DNA of 64,000 nucleotides, from positions 23,032,479-23,096,478 of the forward strand of contig OV277861.1 in assembly GCA_922989275.2 (NCBI GenBank). The letters are read 5' to 3'. Positions 21,062-31,892 of this stretch are shown here, one piece after another; within the stretch, counting starts at the first letter, position 1; every line of letters starts with the position of its first letter. A program made the position numbers and the translations under genes. Below the pieces are notes generated by a model that ran no database searches, was not told the origin of the DNA, and worked only from the letters and a program-made list of their open reading frames with translations. Source of the stretch: Gari tellinella. Taxonomy: Eukaryota > Mollusca > Bivalvia > Cardiida > Psammobiidae.

Positions 21062-21490
21062 TGAACCTTGGTATCTTAAACTCATTTAAGTCAAAATTTC
21101 TTGTGTTTACCCCAATGAAACATTAATTTAAACTTGATTTAGAATAATAAAATATAAGCATGTCAAAGTTCAAACTTAGCACATTTGAACTTTGAAATAT
21201 AGATGTGTTCGACTTAAACGTTTGAGTTAGAGCTAGTATGAAAATTTGAGTAGTATTCCTTTTAGTGTTTAACCCTTTACCCCTTAGCCTGTTGCTACTG
21301 TTGAGAAGACGTTATTCTTTCCCAATTAATGCGTTTATGCAAAAACCATCATTTTCATTGCAAACAGTTTGGAGCCAGATCGGACTCCGGGTAACCAGGC
21401 GTCTGATCAGGCCCAAAACTGTTTTGCCATTCAGATTAACATAGGCAGTATTATCTAAAAGTTGGCATTCTATTTGAAAAATGCATTTCA
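21062..21490 (+). repeat. segmental direct duplication, copy 1
   Basis: GAACCTTGGTATCTTAAACT through the family A MITE (from about 21,297) recurs at 22,151-22,473. In this copy the MITE right end is lost where the tRNA-like element begins. Confidence 0.75.
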
Positions 21491-21806
21491 ATAAAAAATA
21501 TATTGAGCTCTGGTGGGATTCGAAGCCGGCATGAGGGGAAAATGAGTCAACCCCTTAGCACATTGGACCCAGGGCTATTTATATATTTGGGATCGATTTA
21601 ACGTACTTCAGTATGTAGCGATGGAGAGTACATAAATCGCTCGGGTTTATGTCTGAGCCTGTGATCAATTTCTGGACGCAACGGATAAAGCGATGGAAAA
21701 TATCTAATGCTACATGTAGATGCACCATACGGCTACATATTTATTTTTATTTATTTTTTTTATTTTATTTTTGCAAATACACCGTCTGGTTGCAAGTCGC
21801 TTTAGA
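21478..21806 (-). mobile_element. TIR/tRNA-like element, inverted truncated copy
   Basis: Complement of the unit at 12,281-12,825. B box as GGATTCGAAGCC (minus strand) at 21,516-21,527, the ATAAACCCGAG / AGGCTCAGACATAAA block at about 21,640-21,660, and the TIR CACCGTCTGGTTGCAAGTCG at 21,781-21,800. The other TIR is missing. Confidence 0.7.
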
Positions 21807-22150
21807 AGACACAAGACCACTTAGACCCGGTTGAAATTAAAGCAGAATGCACCATCATACACATTCTGCTTTACTTGCAGCATGCTTTAAGCTATCATCT
21901 GCTTAGATGTAGAAAATATTTATTATGATACATATTCATGTTGATAGTACAGGTTGAAAATATTTTCTTCAGTGGATGAATAAATAAGAGGCTTATTATA
22001 TGGGGTAATGGGTTAACCATTTTATCCATAGCCTGTTTCTAATATTAAAGATAGTTGACTCTCGTGACTTAAATGCATGTTTATAGTAATGCAGAATGTA
22101 CCTTCAGGTGCACTCTGATTTACTTCCGAAGATTAAAAATAATGCATGAT

Positions 22151-22473
22151 GAACCTTGGTATCTCAAACTCATTTAAGTAAAACATACTTGTGTTTACCC
22201 CAATGAAACATTAATTTGAACCACTTAGCCTGTTGCTACTGTGGAGAAGACGTTATACTTTCCCAATTCATAATGTGTTTATGCAAAAACTATTATTTTC
22301 ATTGCAAACTGTTTGGAGCCAGATCGGACTCTGGGTAACCCGGCGTCTGATCAGGTGCCAAACTGTTTGCCACTCAGATGAACATATATAAAAGTTGTCA
22401 TTTTCATAGTTTAATTGCGATGCATTTGTGTTTTGTTTGCAGTTTGAAGGAAAGAATAACGTTTTCTCCACTG
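22151..22473 (+). repeat. segmental direct duplication, copy 2, with complete family A MITE
   Basis: GAACCTTGGTATCTCAAACT to the family A right end TTTTCTCCACTG. The MITE spans 22,238-22,473 with an H1 hairpin at 22,304-22,370 whose left arm is partly mutated (GATCGGACTCTGGG). Confidence 0.75.
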
Positions 22474-22489
22474 CAGTATTAAGAGACAA

Positions 22490-22745
22490 GACCACTTAAA
22501 GCAGGATGAAAGTAAAACAGAATGCCCCATAATGCACGCTCTGCTTTACTTGCAGCATGCTTTAAGCTACCATCAGGTGTACTCTGATTTACTTCCGGCC
22601 TGCTTTAAGCTACCATCTGCTAGAATATAGAAATATTTATACTGGAAAAAACTTCATAACTGTATAAAATGAACCTCTTTTTTTCACTGGAGGTTTAAAT
22701 AACAGGCACAACGTGTCCTAGTATTTATGGAGTAATGGGTTGAAA
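22490..22745. mobile_element. MITE family C relics
   Basis: H2 hairpin AGCAGGATGAAAGTAAAACA..CTGCTTTACTTGCAGC at 22,498-22,565 and a second partial copy of the right arm at 22,566-22,625; the unit ends TATGGAGTAATGGGTT. Confidence 0.6.
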
Positions 22746-22786
22746 AGTGACATACAGCAAAGCATACATATTGTTTTAAAGACACT

Positions 22787-22903
22787 TTATTCATTCTCAT
22801 TCCATTTATTGAAGAGCCATCTCTGTCCCTCTTCATTAGAAAGGTCAATGTTACAACCAGTGTCAATAATTATTGGCAATTGCTGTGGACACTGGGAAAT
22901 GTA
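22787..22903 (-). CDS. possible terminal exon of an unknown gene
   Basis: An acceptor (GTATTCAG) is followed by 38 codons ending NKWNENE and TAA. The stop overlaps an AATAAA signal (GAATAAAGTG). The composition looks coding (LPIIIDTGCNIDLSNEEGQR), but no upstream exon or family was recognised, so this may be a false call. Confidence 0.25.
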   Translation of the reverse strand, partial: YISQCPQQLPIIIDTGCNIDLSNEEGQRWLFNKWNENE

Positions 22904-22919
22904 CTGAATACACTTCTAT

Positions 22920-23490
22920 CTATCTATCGATAATGCCGGACTCCACTTTCGTGTATTATCGGCATGGGGGGTTGTGCGTCGTGCTGATTAAAAGCATCTA
23001 GATCTAGATCTGCTTTAATTGCTCTAGCAGAATGTTTTTCTGTGACCACTCAACTGTCAACACGTCTATTTGGCAGAATCTTCACCCTGAAAAATACAAA
23101 TAACAGGCATTATAAACATAATGAAAACTTTGACAAGTGTTTACATGGTCATTCAAGAACATACTTTAGGATTTTCCAAGTGTACGAGTAACGGATAGCT
23201 AAAAATAAATAATAAATATTGATAAAACACTTACAAGTAGTTCAGGAAATATTTAAAATATAACAAATTGCAAACTTATCTTGGTCATAGCATAAAGCTG
23301 ATCTTGATTGGGATCAAAAGTATGAAATTTAGTTTTCTGATTGACAGTTTGCTATTATTTCAAGCACACGCCTCTTTGATCATCTAACAACAGATGCAGT
23401 CCGCGGCATAGTTGTGAAACAACAAAGGTTACCTATCATCGAATGCATTATACACATGTGTCACTATGTGTATAACTCCGTGGTAAACTA
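22920..23490. other. gene-free stretch
   Basis: Contains a short hairpin (GATAATGCCGG..CCACTTTCGTGTATTATCGGCAT) at about 22,930-22,965. Nothing else recognised. Confidence 0.4.
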
Positions 23491-23696
23491 CAGTATAACC
23501 CCTCTATTACCACAACTAAAAAGAATGCTATTTGATTGTATAGAAAGACAAGTGACAGCTTTAAGCAAGGTGAGAGTAAATCAGAAAGCTCCTAAAAGAG
23601 CTTTCTGTTTTACTGTCACTTTGCTTTAAGCAATCATCTGCATTAAACACTTAATAATGAACACAATTTAGTGGTCGTAATAGAGAGGTTTTACTG
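23491..23696 (+). mobile_element. MITE family D, complete 206-bp copy (H2 core)
   Basis: TIRs CAGTATAACCCCTCTATTAC and the complement of CAGTAAAACCTCTCTATTAC, flanked by TA. The hairpin at about 23,560-23,633 carries AAGCAAGGTGAGAG arms and an AGCTCC-TAAA-AGAGCT tip. Confidence 0.9.
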
Positions 23697-24289
23697 TAGT
23701 TTACTACAGTACAGGTAAATAAAGATGATGAAAGGACTGTTCTACTCCTCCCCGTTAAAACTTATTCTCACCAGAGACATAGATTAATATACGTTCCTGT
23801 TCACACCGATGTGCCGATCACAGTAGTTTGACGAAATGACCAGTTCCCGGGGGGAAGGGGGGGGGGGGGTCCAATCACGCCTTTAATCTGTTTCAAATGC
23901 AGTGTAATCTTCTTCTTCTCTTGTTTCTATATGATTTTTCTGGATCCGCACATGTATATAGACTCTATCACATTTATATAAAGACCATCGCAATGTTAGG
24001 AAACGTGCGCTGTGTAGTTTTCGACTGGGTGCCTTATACATGTATACACTTCCATCACATTTATATTAGAATCTAGTCTGGGTCCATTGTAAGGGAAAAT
24101 ATGTAACAATAGTTCACTTTACCTTCACGGCAATGTCTAAGGACATCACCCGGTGCAGTTTCGTGCTGTAGTTTGGTCTGACAAAGTCGTTTTTAACATT
24201 TTTGCAACTTTCAAAGATCAATGTTGTGCTTTGTCCGCCATCTTTGTTGTCACGGCGAGCACACCGAAGCAGCCTTTTTCAGTGACACC
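23697..24289. other. gene-free stretch
   Basis: A G run at 23,852-23,870. No exon seen. Confidence 0.4.
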
Positions 24290-24690
24290 TTCCGCTTGCC
24301 TAGCGCTCGGCGAGCAATGTCGTTCAAGAGGCGAGCGACCGTCCGCTCGCCAATCGGAAAGCCAGTTGAACAAGCCACCGGTTTAGCAAACCGGCAGTCA
24401 CCGGCAGTCGCCGGGAGTCACCGGGAGTACAACCTTGGCGGCGCCGGGGACGACCGGCTCGATCCGGAATCGACCGTCTTCCACCGGCTGCCACCGGCTG
24501 CCACCGGCTAACATCCCCGGATGCGTTAAAATGTTTAATACAACCGGGAGTCACCGGGACAGAAACCAGAACCGGCTTCATCCGGGGAACGCCGGAGCAA
24601 CGCCGGGGTATGCCGGGGCAACGCCGGATCTTTGCCGGCACATCCGGGGCAGCTCCGGGTCTCTATCGTGAACAACCGGGGTGTTTGCGA
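24290..24690. repeat. CCGG-dense degenerate array, block 1
   Basis: A CCGG or CCGGG word occurs every 9-14 bases (GTCACCGGCAGTCGCCGGGA type; CTGCCACCGG in direct repeats at 24,482-24,510). GC content far above the surroundings and the CpG count very high. The frames across it are by-products of the repeat. Confidence 0.75.
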
Positions 24691-25055
24691 GGATAAATTT
24701 GATTTATTTTTTTAAAAATGCAGATTTTTACATTTTGTTTTTAGCGTTTGCGTTTCGTCTGTGTTTTTAAATAGGAAATTATATCGTCCTCTATATTGTA
24801 CATGTATAGGGTAAATCTAATATATAAAAACGAAAGTTTTTCTTTATAAACAAATGGCTTCAGGCTAAAGTCTTTATGTCCACTACAACCAGTATGTAAC
24901 CAGATCAGACGCCGGGCAAACTGCTTGAAACTCATATTAAAATGATGTTTGAACAGTTTACAACATCAGTATGTTCTATTTTATTGCATTTCGTTTGTAT
25001 TTCATCTTTTATACCCCGAGAGACAAAAGAGAAGTTATACTAATTCACGTCCGCC
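24691..25055. other. AT-rich spacer between the CCGG blocks
   Basis: Contains a piece of family A sequence (GCGTTTGCGTTTCGT at 24,744, CCAGATCAGACGCCGGGC at 24,899-24,916). The H1 hairpin is cut after the left arm. Confidence 0.5.
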
Positions 25056-25412
25056 CCGGTTTATGTCCTTTCCGGCGGACACCGGCGGACACCGGGGTTG
25101 ATCGGGACGACACCGGTGGTCACCGGGATACCACCGGCGACGGCCGGGGTTACACCGTGTTATACCGGGATTCACCGGGAACAGACCGGCCCTGCATCGT
25201 TACTACGCCGGGCCAAACCGGAGACTCACCGGGATAGTCCGGGGAGATCCGGCTTCATAACCGGTGCTCTACCGGGGAAGACACCGGGAATGTGATATCG
25301 CAATTAATTTTTTCATAAAAAACGCACCGGCTCATCCCGGTACACCCCGGTTCACCGTCTATCTCCACCGGGACGTACCGGGACCAGCACCGGGACAGTG
25401 AGATCGGGGCTT
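25056..25412. repeat. CCGG-dense degenerate array, block 2
   Basis: Same style as block 1 (GGACACCGGCGGACACCGGG, GGTCACCGGGATACC). Right of it an H2 / family C right half resumes (TTTACTTTCAACCTGATTTA at 25,411-25,430), so the array may sit inside a family C MITE. Confidence 0.75.
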
Positions 25413-25699
25413 TACTTTCAACCTGATTTAAGTAATCACCTGTCTTTAATGTTATAAACAGGTTATTGGGTAAAGGGTTAAGATATGTGACTACTTAAAT
25501 CATGTTGAGAGTAAAGCAGATCTACTTTAAGCTACCATCTGCTAGGATATAGATAATACATGTACGTTGTATATATTTGGTTCATGTTCAGGACCGTCTA
25601 AATTGGAACTATTTTCTTAAGCGGAGGATAGAATTGAATGCGGTAAAGGGCACTTTTGTGAGGGAAAGGGTTAAAAGAGCGTGGTGAATATATGTTTAC

Positions 25700-25735
25700 C
25701 TTCTGTACGACGCCGCTCGGTCCTTTAGAAACGTC
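25700..25735 (-). pseudogene. TENA-like gene: duplicated 3' part of exon 3 (copy b)
   Basis: Encodes TFLKDRAASYR plus AG, then donor GTAAAC. It joins in phase (AG|G) to the exon at 16,200-16,395. Its 5' side is cut off at the TTAA of the family B MITE at 25,736. Confidence 0.55.
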
Positions 25736-25948
25736 TTAACCCTTTCACTATCAATGACGTCATAAAGCGCGTTTGCATTTACAGTTTGGATCCTAATCAG
25801 ACGTTTTGCTCTGGTATTGAATTTTGTTAGTCATACTGCCTTAAAATTAACTTTGAAGCGATATTGCAGACAGCAAAATTGAAGCAGACGACAATGGAAC
25901 GGTGAAAGGGTAAAAATCTCATGAAAGATTTGGCAGTGAAAGGTTTAA
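25736..25948 (+). mobile_element. MITE family B between two exon copies; H1 mostly deleted
   Basis: TTAACCCTTTCACTATCAAT to GGCAGTGAAAGGTTTAA with TTAA at both ends. H1 is reduced to ACAGTTTGGATCCTAATCAG and ACG with the right arm gone. Confidence 0.8.
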
Positions 25949-25964
25949 GAGACGGGTCGGTTAC

Positions 25965-26038
25965 CTTCTGTACGACGCCGCTCTGTCCATTAGAAACGCC
26001 TTAAAAACAATATATAGAATCCTGAATGTTATAAGCCC
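25965..26038 (-). pseudogene. TENA-like gene: exon 3 (copy a), frameshifted
   Basis: After acceptor ATATTTCCAG the exon starts in phase with exon 2 and encodes GAYNIQDSIYCF, the TENA Y-x-x-QD-x2-Y motif. It then meets TAA; after a one-base shift it encodes KAFLMDRAASYR plus AG and donor GTAACC. In TENA proteins some 30 residues usually separate these two motifs, so a deletion of non-triplet length probably removed the middle. Either this gene copy is dead, or the intact exon lies elsewhere or is an assembly loss. Confidence 0.6.
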
Positions 26039-26099
26039 CTGGAAATATATAGTAAAACCCACAGGTACTTGACACATACATCTAGATCTAATACCCCCC

Positions 26100-26640
26100 T
26101 TTTCTAGTTGCTAGATGCCAATTGCTAATTTGCCATTTACTAAATAGCAATATGCCACTTGGCTAAATGCTAGTTGCGAGTTTGTAGCCATTCTGATTTC
26201 TTTTATCTGAAGAGTGTTTGTATCGATAGCCGGCACATTTGATGATACGATTCGTAGGTGAAATGCATCTACATCGTATTTGCGGGATCTGGAAAATATT
26301 AGATATACATGGCTTCATTCAACAATATGTTTTATATTCTTTATGAATTATATTGTTAAACATTTTATTAAAATGCATATTAATCCGAATGTGGGTCGAA
26401 CATTTCAATTAGCAAATACTTATGGCTAATTTGCCAACTGCCAGCTGCCAATTGTTAGTTTGCCAGTGAGTTGCTAGTTGCTTTATGCTAATTGCCAATA
26501 CGCCACTTGCCAAATGCCTAATCTAGAAGCCATTTTGTCAATATTTCTGGTTTCTTTTCTAAAGAGTATCTGTCGGTTACCCGGAAAATTTGACGAATGA
26601 AAACAAAATGAGTAAAAGAAAATAATTTCATGATTATAAT
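26100..26640. repeat. degenerate tandem pair with TTTGCCA/GCTAATTGCC words
   Basis: Blocks at 26,105-26,250 and 26,410-26,600 share AGTTGCTAGATGCCAATTGC-type text followed by TTCTGRTTTCTTTTMTMWAGAGT. Offset about 355 bp. Intronic. Confidence 0.5.
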
Positions 26641-26773
26641 ATGAACATGTGTATACACTGCTACCCCAATCCTGTCGTTTTTGGCTTGAAAATACGATAA
26701 ATACGTGAAGACAGCATGCCCGTACATTTTGTATTTTGGCAAATAGCATTCCATAGTGTCGGTACAAACTCAC

Positions 26774-26902
26774 CAAAAGACTCAGGATCTAAGTTAGAGT
26801 GTGCGATGCCTTTGACGTATACGGACATCAGTGCCTCTACTCGGTACCCTGTCGTAGAGACCCACAAGAACTCTGACAAGGACAGGTTTTTGCCATCACA
26901 CA
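26774..26902 (-). CDS. TENA/THI-4-like gene, exon 2
   Basis: 129 bases with acceptor TTTCTTTCAG and donor GTGAGT. With the last base of exon 1 it encodes V-CDGKNLSLSEFLW...VKGIAHSNLDPESF, ending in phase 1. The pattern (S-x-FLW, then a helix to Y/F-V-x-GI-A, then LDPESF before the QD motif) is the N-terminal part of the TENA fold. Confidence 0.65.
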
Positions 26903-26942
26903 CTGAAAGAAAGTAAATTTATACTTAACCCTTTCCCCCATA

Positions 26943-27440
26943 GAACAACAATTTACAGTCGGTGGCAACGTACTTGAAACAGTGGACAAATACAAATACC
27001 TTGGAGTGATCTTTCAAGAATTTAACGACTTTTCGTCCCATTGTGAAGCGTTAGGAAAAGGAGCGGGTCGTGCACTAGGTAGCATCATCAGCAAAATACA
27101 TTCCTTGAGAGACTTGGGATTTCAATCATACGATTAACTATACCAGTCCTGTGTAACACCAATTCTAGACTATTGTTCAGCCGTATGGGGTTTCAAAAAG
27201 TACCAATCTATTGATAACGTTCAACATAGGGCAATGCGTTACTTCTTAGGAGTACACCGTTGCACGCCTATTTTAGCCATGAATGGTGATATGGGATGGG
27301 TTCCCAGTGTTTACAGACGTTGGGCTTCAATGTTGAGACTCTGGAATAGACTGATAATAATGGACGACTCCCGTATTACAAAACAAGTGTTTGAAATGGA
27401 TTACTCCAAGTGTAACAAGAGTTGTCAGAGAGACAACAAA
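26943..27440 (+). pseudogene. LINE ORF2 fragment, left part
   Basis: Encodes the post-polymerase region of a non-LTR reverse transcriptase: KYKYLGVIF, then an A-x-RALG helix, PILDYCSAVWGF, and RAMRYFLGV. There is a stop at about 27,135. The frame runs to QRDNK at 27,440, where a Helentron-like element interrupts it and the LINE resumes at about 31,893. TTAACCCTTTCCCC (family C end) directly precedes it at 26,926. Confidence 0.75.
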
Positions 27441-28434
27441 GCTCGCCACCGGCACCTTTAGAAACTTAAAAGCACACTCAAGGTCACAGAGGTCAACCTT
27501 TTTGCCTGCATGGAAAGGTCTTGTCCATATACACTGGCAAATCAAATACGAAAATAACACCTCAAGGGACATAGGAATTATAAGCATTTTTGAAACCTAA
27601 ACGCAGATTTCGAAACCTAAAACCTTTCGCGACCTTAGTTCAAGGTCAAGGACACTGGGCTAATTTTTTTGCATGCATGGAAAGATCGTGTCCATATACA
27701 CATGCATGCCAAATATGAAAGAAATATCTCAATGGATATATGAGTTAAAGAAATTTTGAGAAACCTAAACGCAGACTTTGAAACCTAAACGCGGGTCCTT
27801 AGTTCAAGTTCAAGGTCAGAGGGCTCAAACATTTTGCATGCAAGGAAAGATGTTGTCCATATACACATGCAAACTGAATATGAAAGGAATATTTCAATGG
27901 ACATAGGAGAAATAAAAAAATTGAAAAAACCAAAACACAGATTTCGAAAAAAAAAGTCAAGGTCACAGGGGTCTAAATTTTGCAGTGCCTGGAAAGGTCT
28001 TGTCCATATACACACAAAAACCAAATATGAAAGCAATACCTCAAGGGACATTGAAGTAAAAGACATTTTTCAAAACCTAAACACAAGCCCTAAGTTGAAG
28101 GTCACAAGGATTTTCGAAACTTAAACGCAGATTTCGAAACCTAAACACAGGCTCTTAGTTCAAGGTCAAGGTCACAGGGGTCTAAATGTTTCTGTGCATC
28201 GAAAGGTCATGTCCATATACACATACATACAAACTATGAAAGCAATACCTCAAAGGACATAGAAGTTAAAGGCATTTTTCTAAACCTAAGCACAGGCCCT
28301 AACTTCAAGGTCAAGGTCACAGGGGTCTAAATTTTTCTGTGCATGTAAAGGTCTTGTCCATATACACATACATACCAACTATGAAAGCAATACCTCAAGG
28401 GACATAGAAGTTAAAGGCATTTTTCGAAACCTAA

Positions 28435-29930
28435 ACACAGATTTCGAAACCTAAACGCAGGCCCTAAGTTCAAGGTCAAGGTCACAGGGTCTAAATTTTT
28501 CTGAGCATGAAAAGGTCTTGTCTACATACAAACACATACAGACTATGGAAGCAATACCTTAAGGGATATAGAAGTTAAAGACATTTTTCAAAACCTAAAC
28601 GCAGATTTCGAAACCTAAACACAGGCCATAAGTTCAAGGTCAAGGTCACAGGGGTCAAAATATGTCTGTGCATGGAAAGGTCTTGTCCATATACACACGC
28701 ATACCAACTATAAAAGCAATACCTCAAAGGACATAGAAGTTAAAGGCATTTTTCTAAACCTAAACACAGATTTCGAAACATAAACACAGGCCCTAAGTTC
28801 AAGGTCACACGGGTCTAAATTTTTCTTTGCATGTAAAGGTATTGCCCATATACACATACATACCAACTATGAAAGCAATACCTCAAGGGAAATAGAAGTT
28901 AAAGACATTTTTCGAAACTTAAACACAGATTTCGAAACCTAAAGGCAGGCCCTAAGTTCAAGGTCAAGGTCACAGGGGTCAAAACATTTCTGTGCATGGA
29001 AAGGTCTTGTCCATATACACACACATACCAACTATTGAAGCAATACCTCAAGGGACATAGAAGTTTAAAGGCATTTTTCAAAACCTAAACGCAGATTTCG
29101 AAACCTAAACGCAGGCCCTAAGTTCAAGGTCAAGGTCACAGGGGTCTAAATTTTTCTGTGCATGGAAAGGTCATGTCTATATACACACACATACCGACTA
29201 TGGAAGCAATACCTTAATGGATATAGAAGTTAAAGGCATTTTTCAAAACCTAAACGCAGATTTCGAAACCTAAATGCAGGCCCTAAGTTCAAGGTCAATG
29301 TCACAGGGGTCTAAATTTTTCTGTGCATGGAAAGGTCTTGTCCATATACACACACATACCAACTATGGAAGCAATACCTCAAGGGACATAGAAGTTTAAA
29401 GGCATTTTTCGAAACCTAAACACAGATTTCGAAACCTTAACGCAGGCCCTTAGTTCAAGCTCAAGGTCACAGGGGTCTAAATGTTTCTGTACATCGAAAG
29501 GTCATGTCCATATACACATACATACCAACTATGAAAGCAATACCTCAAAGGACATAGAAGTTAAAGGCATTTTTCTAAACCTAAACACAGGCCCTAACTT
29601 CAAGGTCAAGGTCACAGGGGTCTAAATTTTTCTGTGCATGGAAAGGTCTTGTCCATATACACACACATACCAACTATGAAAGCAATACCTCAAGGGAAAT
29701 AGAAGTTAAAGGCATTTTTCGAAACTTAAACACAGATTTCGAAACCTAAACGCAGGCCCTAAGTTCAAGGTCAAGGTCACAGGGGTCTAAATTTTTCTGT
29801 GCATGGAAAGGTCTTGTCCATATACACACACATACCAACTATGGAAGCAATACCTCAAGGGACATAGAAGTTTAAAGGCATTTTTCGAAACCTAAACGCA
29901 GGCCCTAAGTTCAAGGTCAAGGTCACAGGG
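28435..29930 (+). repeat. higher-order repeat, copy 1 (offset 1,765 bp)
   Basis: About nine units here reappear at 30,200-31,695 with the same private variants, for example CTGAGCATGAAAAGGTCTTG at 28,501 and 30,266, and CCCATATACACATACATAC at 28,848 and 30,613. Confidence 0.85.
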
Positions 29931-30199
29931 GTCTAAATTTTTCTGTGCATGTAAAGGTCTTGTCCATATACACATACATACCAACTATGAAAGCAATACC
30001 TCAAGGGACATAGAAGTTAAAGGCATTTTTCGAAACCTAAATGCAGATTTCGAAACCTAAACGCAGGCCCTAAGTTCAAGGTCACAGGAGTCTAAATTTT
30101 TCTGTGCATGGAAAGGTCTTGTCCATATACACACACATACCAACTATGGAAGCAATACCTCAAGGGAAATAGAAGTTAAAGGCATTTTTCGAAACTTAA

Positions 30200-31695
30200 A
30201 CACAGATTTCGAAACCTAAACGCAGGCCCTAAGTTCAAGGTCAAGGTCACAGGGTCTAAATTTTTCTGAGCATGAAAAGGTCTTGTCTACATACAAACAC
30301 ATACAGACTATGGAAGCAATACCTTAAGGGATATAGAAGTTAAAGACATTTTTCAAAACCTTAACGCAGATTTCGAAACCTAAACACAGGCCATAAGTTC
30401 AAGGTCAAGGTCACAGGGGTCAAAATATTTCTGTGCATGGAAAGGTCTTGTCCATATACACACACATACCAACTATAAAAGCAATACCTCAAAGGACATA
30501 GAAGTTAAAGGCATTTTTCTAAACCTAAACACAGATTTCGAAACATAAACACAGGCCCTAAGTTCAAGGTCACACGGGTCTAAATTTTTCTTTCCATGTA
30601 AAGGTATTGCCCATATACACATACATACTAACTATGAAAGCAATACCTCAAGGGAAATAGAAGTTAAAGACATTTTTCGAAACTTAAACACAGATTTCGA
30701 AACCTAAAGGCAGGCCCTAAGTTCAAGGTCAAGGTCACAGGGGTCAAAACATTTCTGTGCATGGAAAGGTCTTGTCCATATACACACACATACCAACTAT
30801 TGAAGCAATACCTCAAGGGACATAGAAGTTTAAAGGCATTTTTCAAAACCTAAACGCAGATTTCGAAACCTAAACGCAGGCCCTAAGTTCAAGGTCAAGG
30901 TCACAGGGGTCTAAATTTTTCTGTGCATGGAAAGGTCATGTCTATATACACACACATACCGACTATGGAAGCAATACCTTAATGGATATAGAAGTTAAAG
31001 GCATTTTTCAAAACCTAAACGCAGATTTCGAAACCTAAACGCAGGCCCTAAGTTCAAGGTCAATGTCACAGGGGTCTAAATTTTTCTGTGCATGGAAAGG
31101 TCTTGTCCATATACACACACATACCAACTATGGAAGCAATACCTCAAGGGACATAGAAGTTTAAAGGCATTTTTCGAAACCTAAACACAGATTTCGAAAC
31201 CTAAACGCAGGCCCTTAGTTCAAGCTCAAGGTCACAGGGGTCTAAATGTTTCTGTACATCGAAAGGTCATGTCCATATACACATACATGCCAACTATGAA
31301 AGCAATACCTCAAAGGACATAGAAGTTAAAGGCATTTTTCTAAACCTAAACACAGGCCCTAACTTCAAGGTCAAGGTCACAGGGGTCTAAATTTTTCTGT
31401 GCATGGAAAGGTCTTGTCCATATACACACACATACCAACTATGAAAGCAATACCTCAAGGGAAATAGAAGTTAAAGGCATTTTTCGAAACTTAAACACAG
31501 ATTTCGAAACCTAAACGCAGGCCCTAAGTTCAAGGTCAAGGTCACAGGGGTCTAAATTTTTCTGTGCATGGAAAGGTCTTGTCCATATACACACACATAC
31601 CAACTATGGAAGCAATACCTCAAGGGACATAGAAGTTTAAAGGCATTTTTCGAAACCTAAACGCAGGCCCTAAGTTCAAGGTCAAGGTCACAGGG
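30200..31695 (+). repeat. higher-order repeat, copy 2
   Basis: Near-identical to the block 1,765 bp upstream, including identical 60-codon reverse-strand frames, which points to recent unequal exchange or slippage inside the array. Confidence 0.85.
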
Positions 31696-31892
31696 GTCAA
31701 AATTTTTCTGTGCATGGAAAGGTCTTGTCCATATACACACACATACCAACTATGAAAGCAATACCTCAAGGGACATAGAAGTTATAGACATTTTCTTAAA
31801 ATTGTTTACGCCGTTCACGACGACGCCGACGACGACGACGACTACACCGGAGTTTATTGCAATAGCTCGTCATGTACTACGTACAGGCGAGC

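Larger units (their letters stand above)
27470..31790 (+). repeat. tandem array, ~165-bp unit, about 28 units
   Basis: Each unit reads AAGTTCAAGGTCAAGGTCAC, AGGGGTCTAAATTTTTCTGT, CATGGAAAGGTCTTGTCC, ATACACACACATACCAACTA, GAAGCAATACCTCAAGGGA and one or two TTTCGAAACCTAAACGCAG blocks. Units with one rather than two of the last block are ~20 bp shorter. The left edge (27,470-28,150) is the most diverged. Confidence 0.9.

Noticed and set aside
24221..24671. Overlapping open frames on both strands in the CCGG block
   Set aside because: Stop-free frames arise from GC-rich repeat composition; no domain or splice signal.
28899..29081. Identical 60-codon frames at 28,899 and 30,664 (minus) as a repeated gene
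   Set aside because: They are a by-product of the 1,765-bp higher-order repeat in the satellite; other units break the frame.
27470..31790. A CRISPR-like array
   Set aside because: Units are contiguous with no unique spacers and lie in a eukaryotic transposon-like element.
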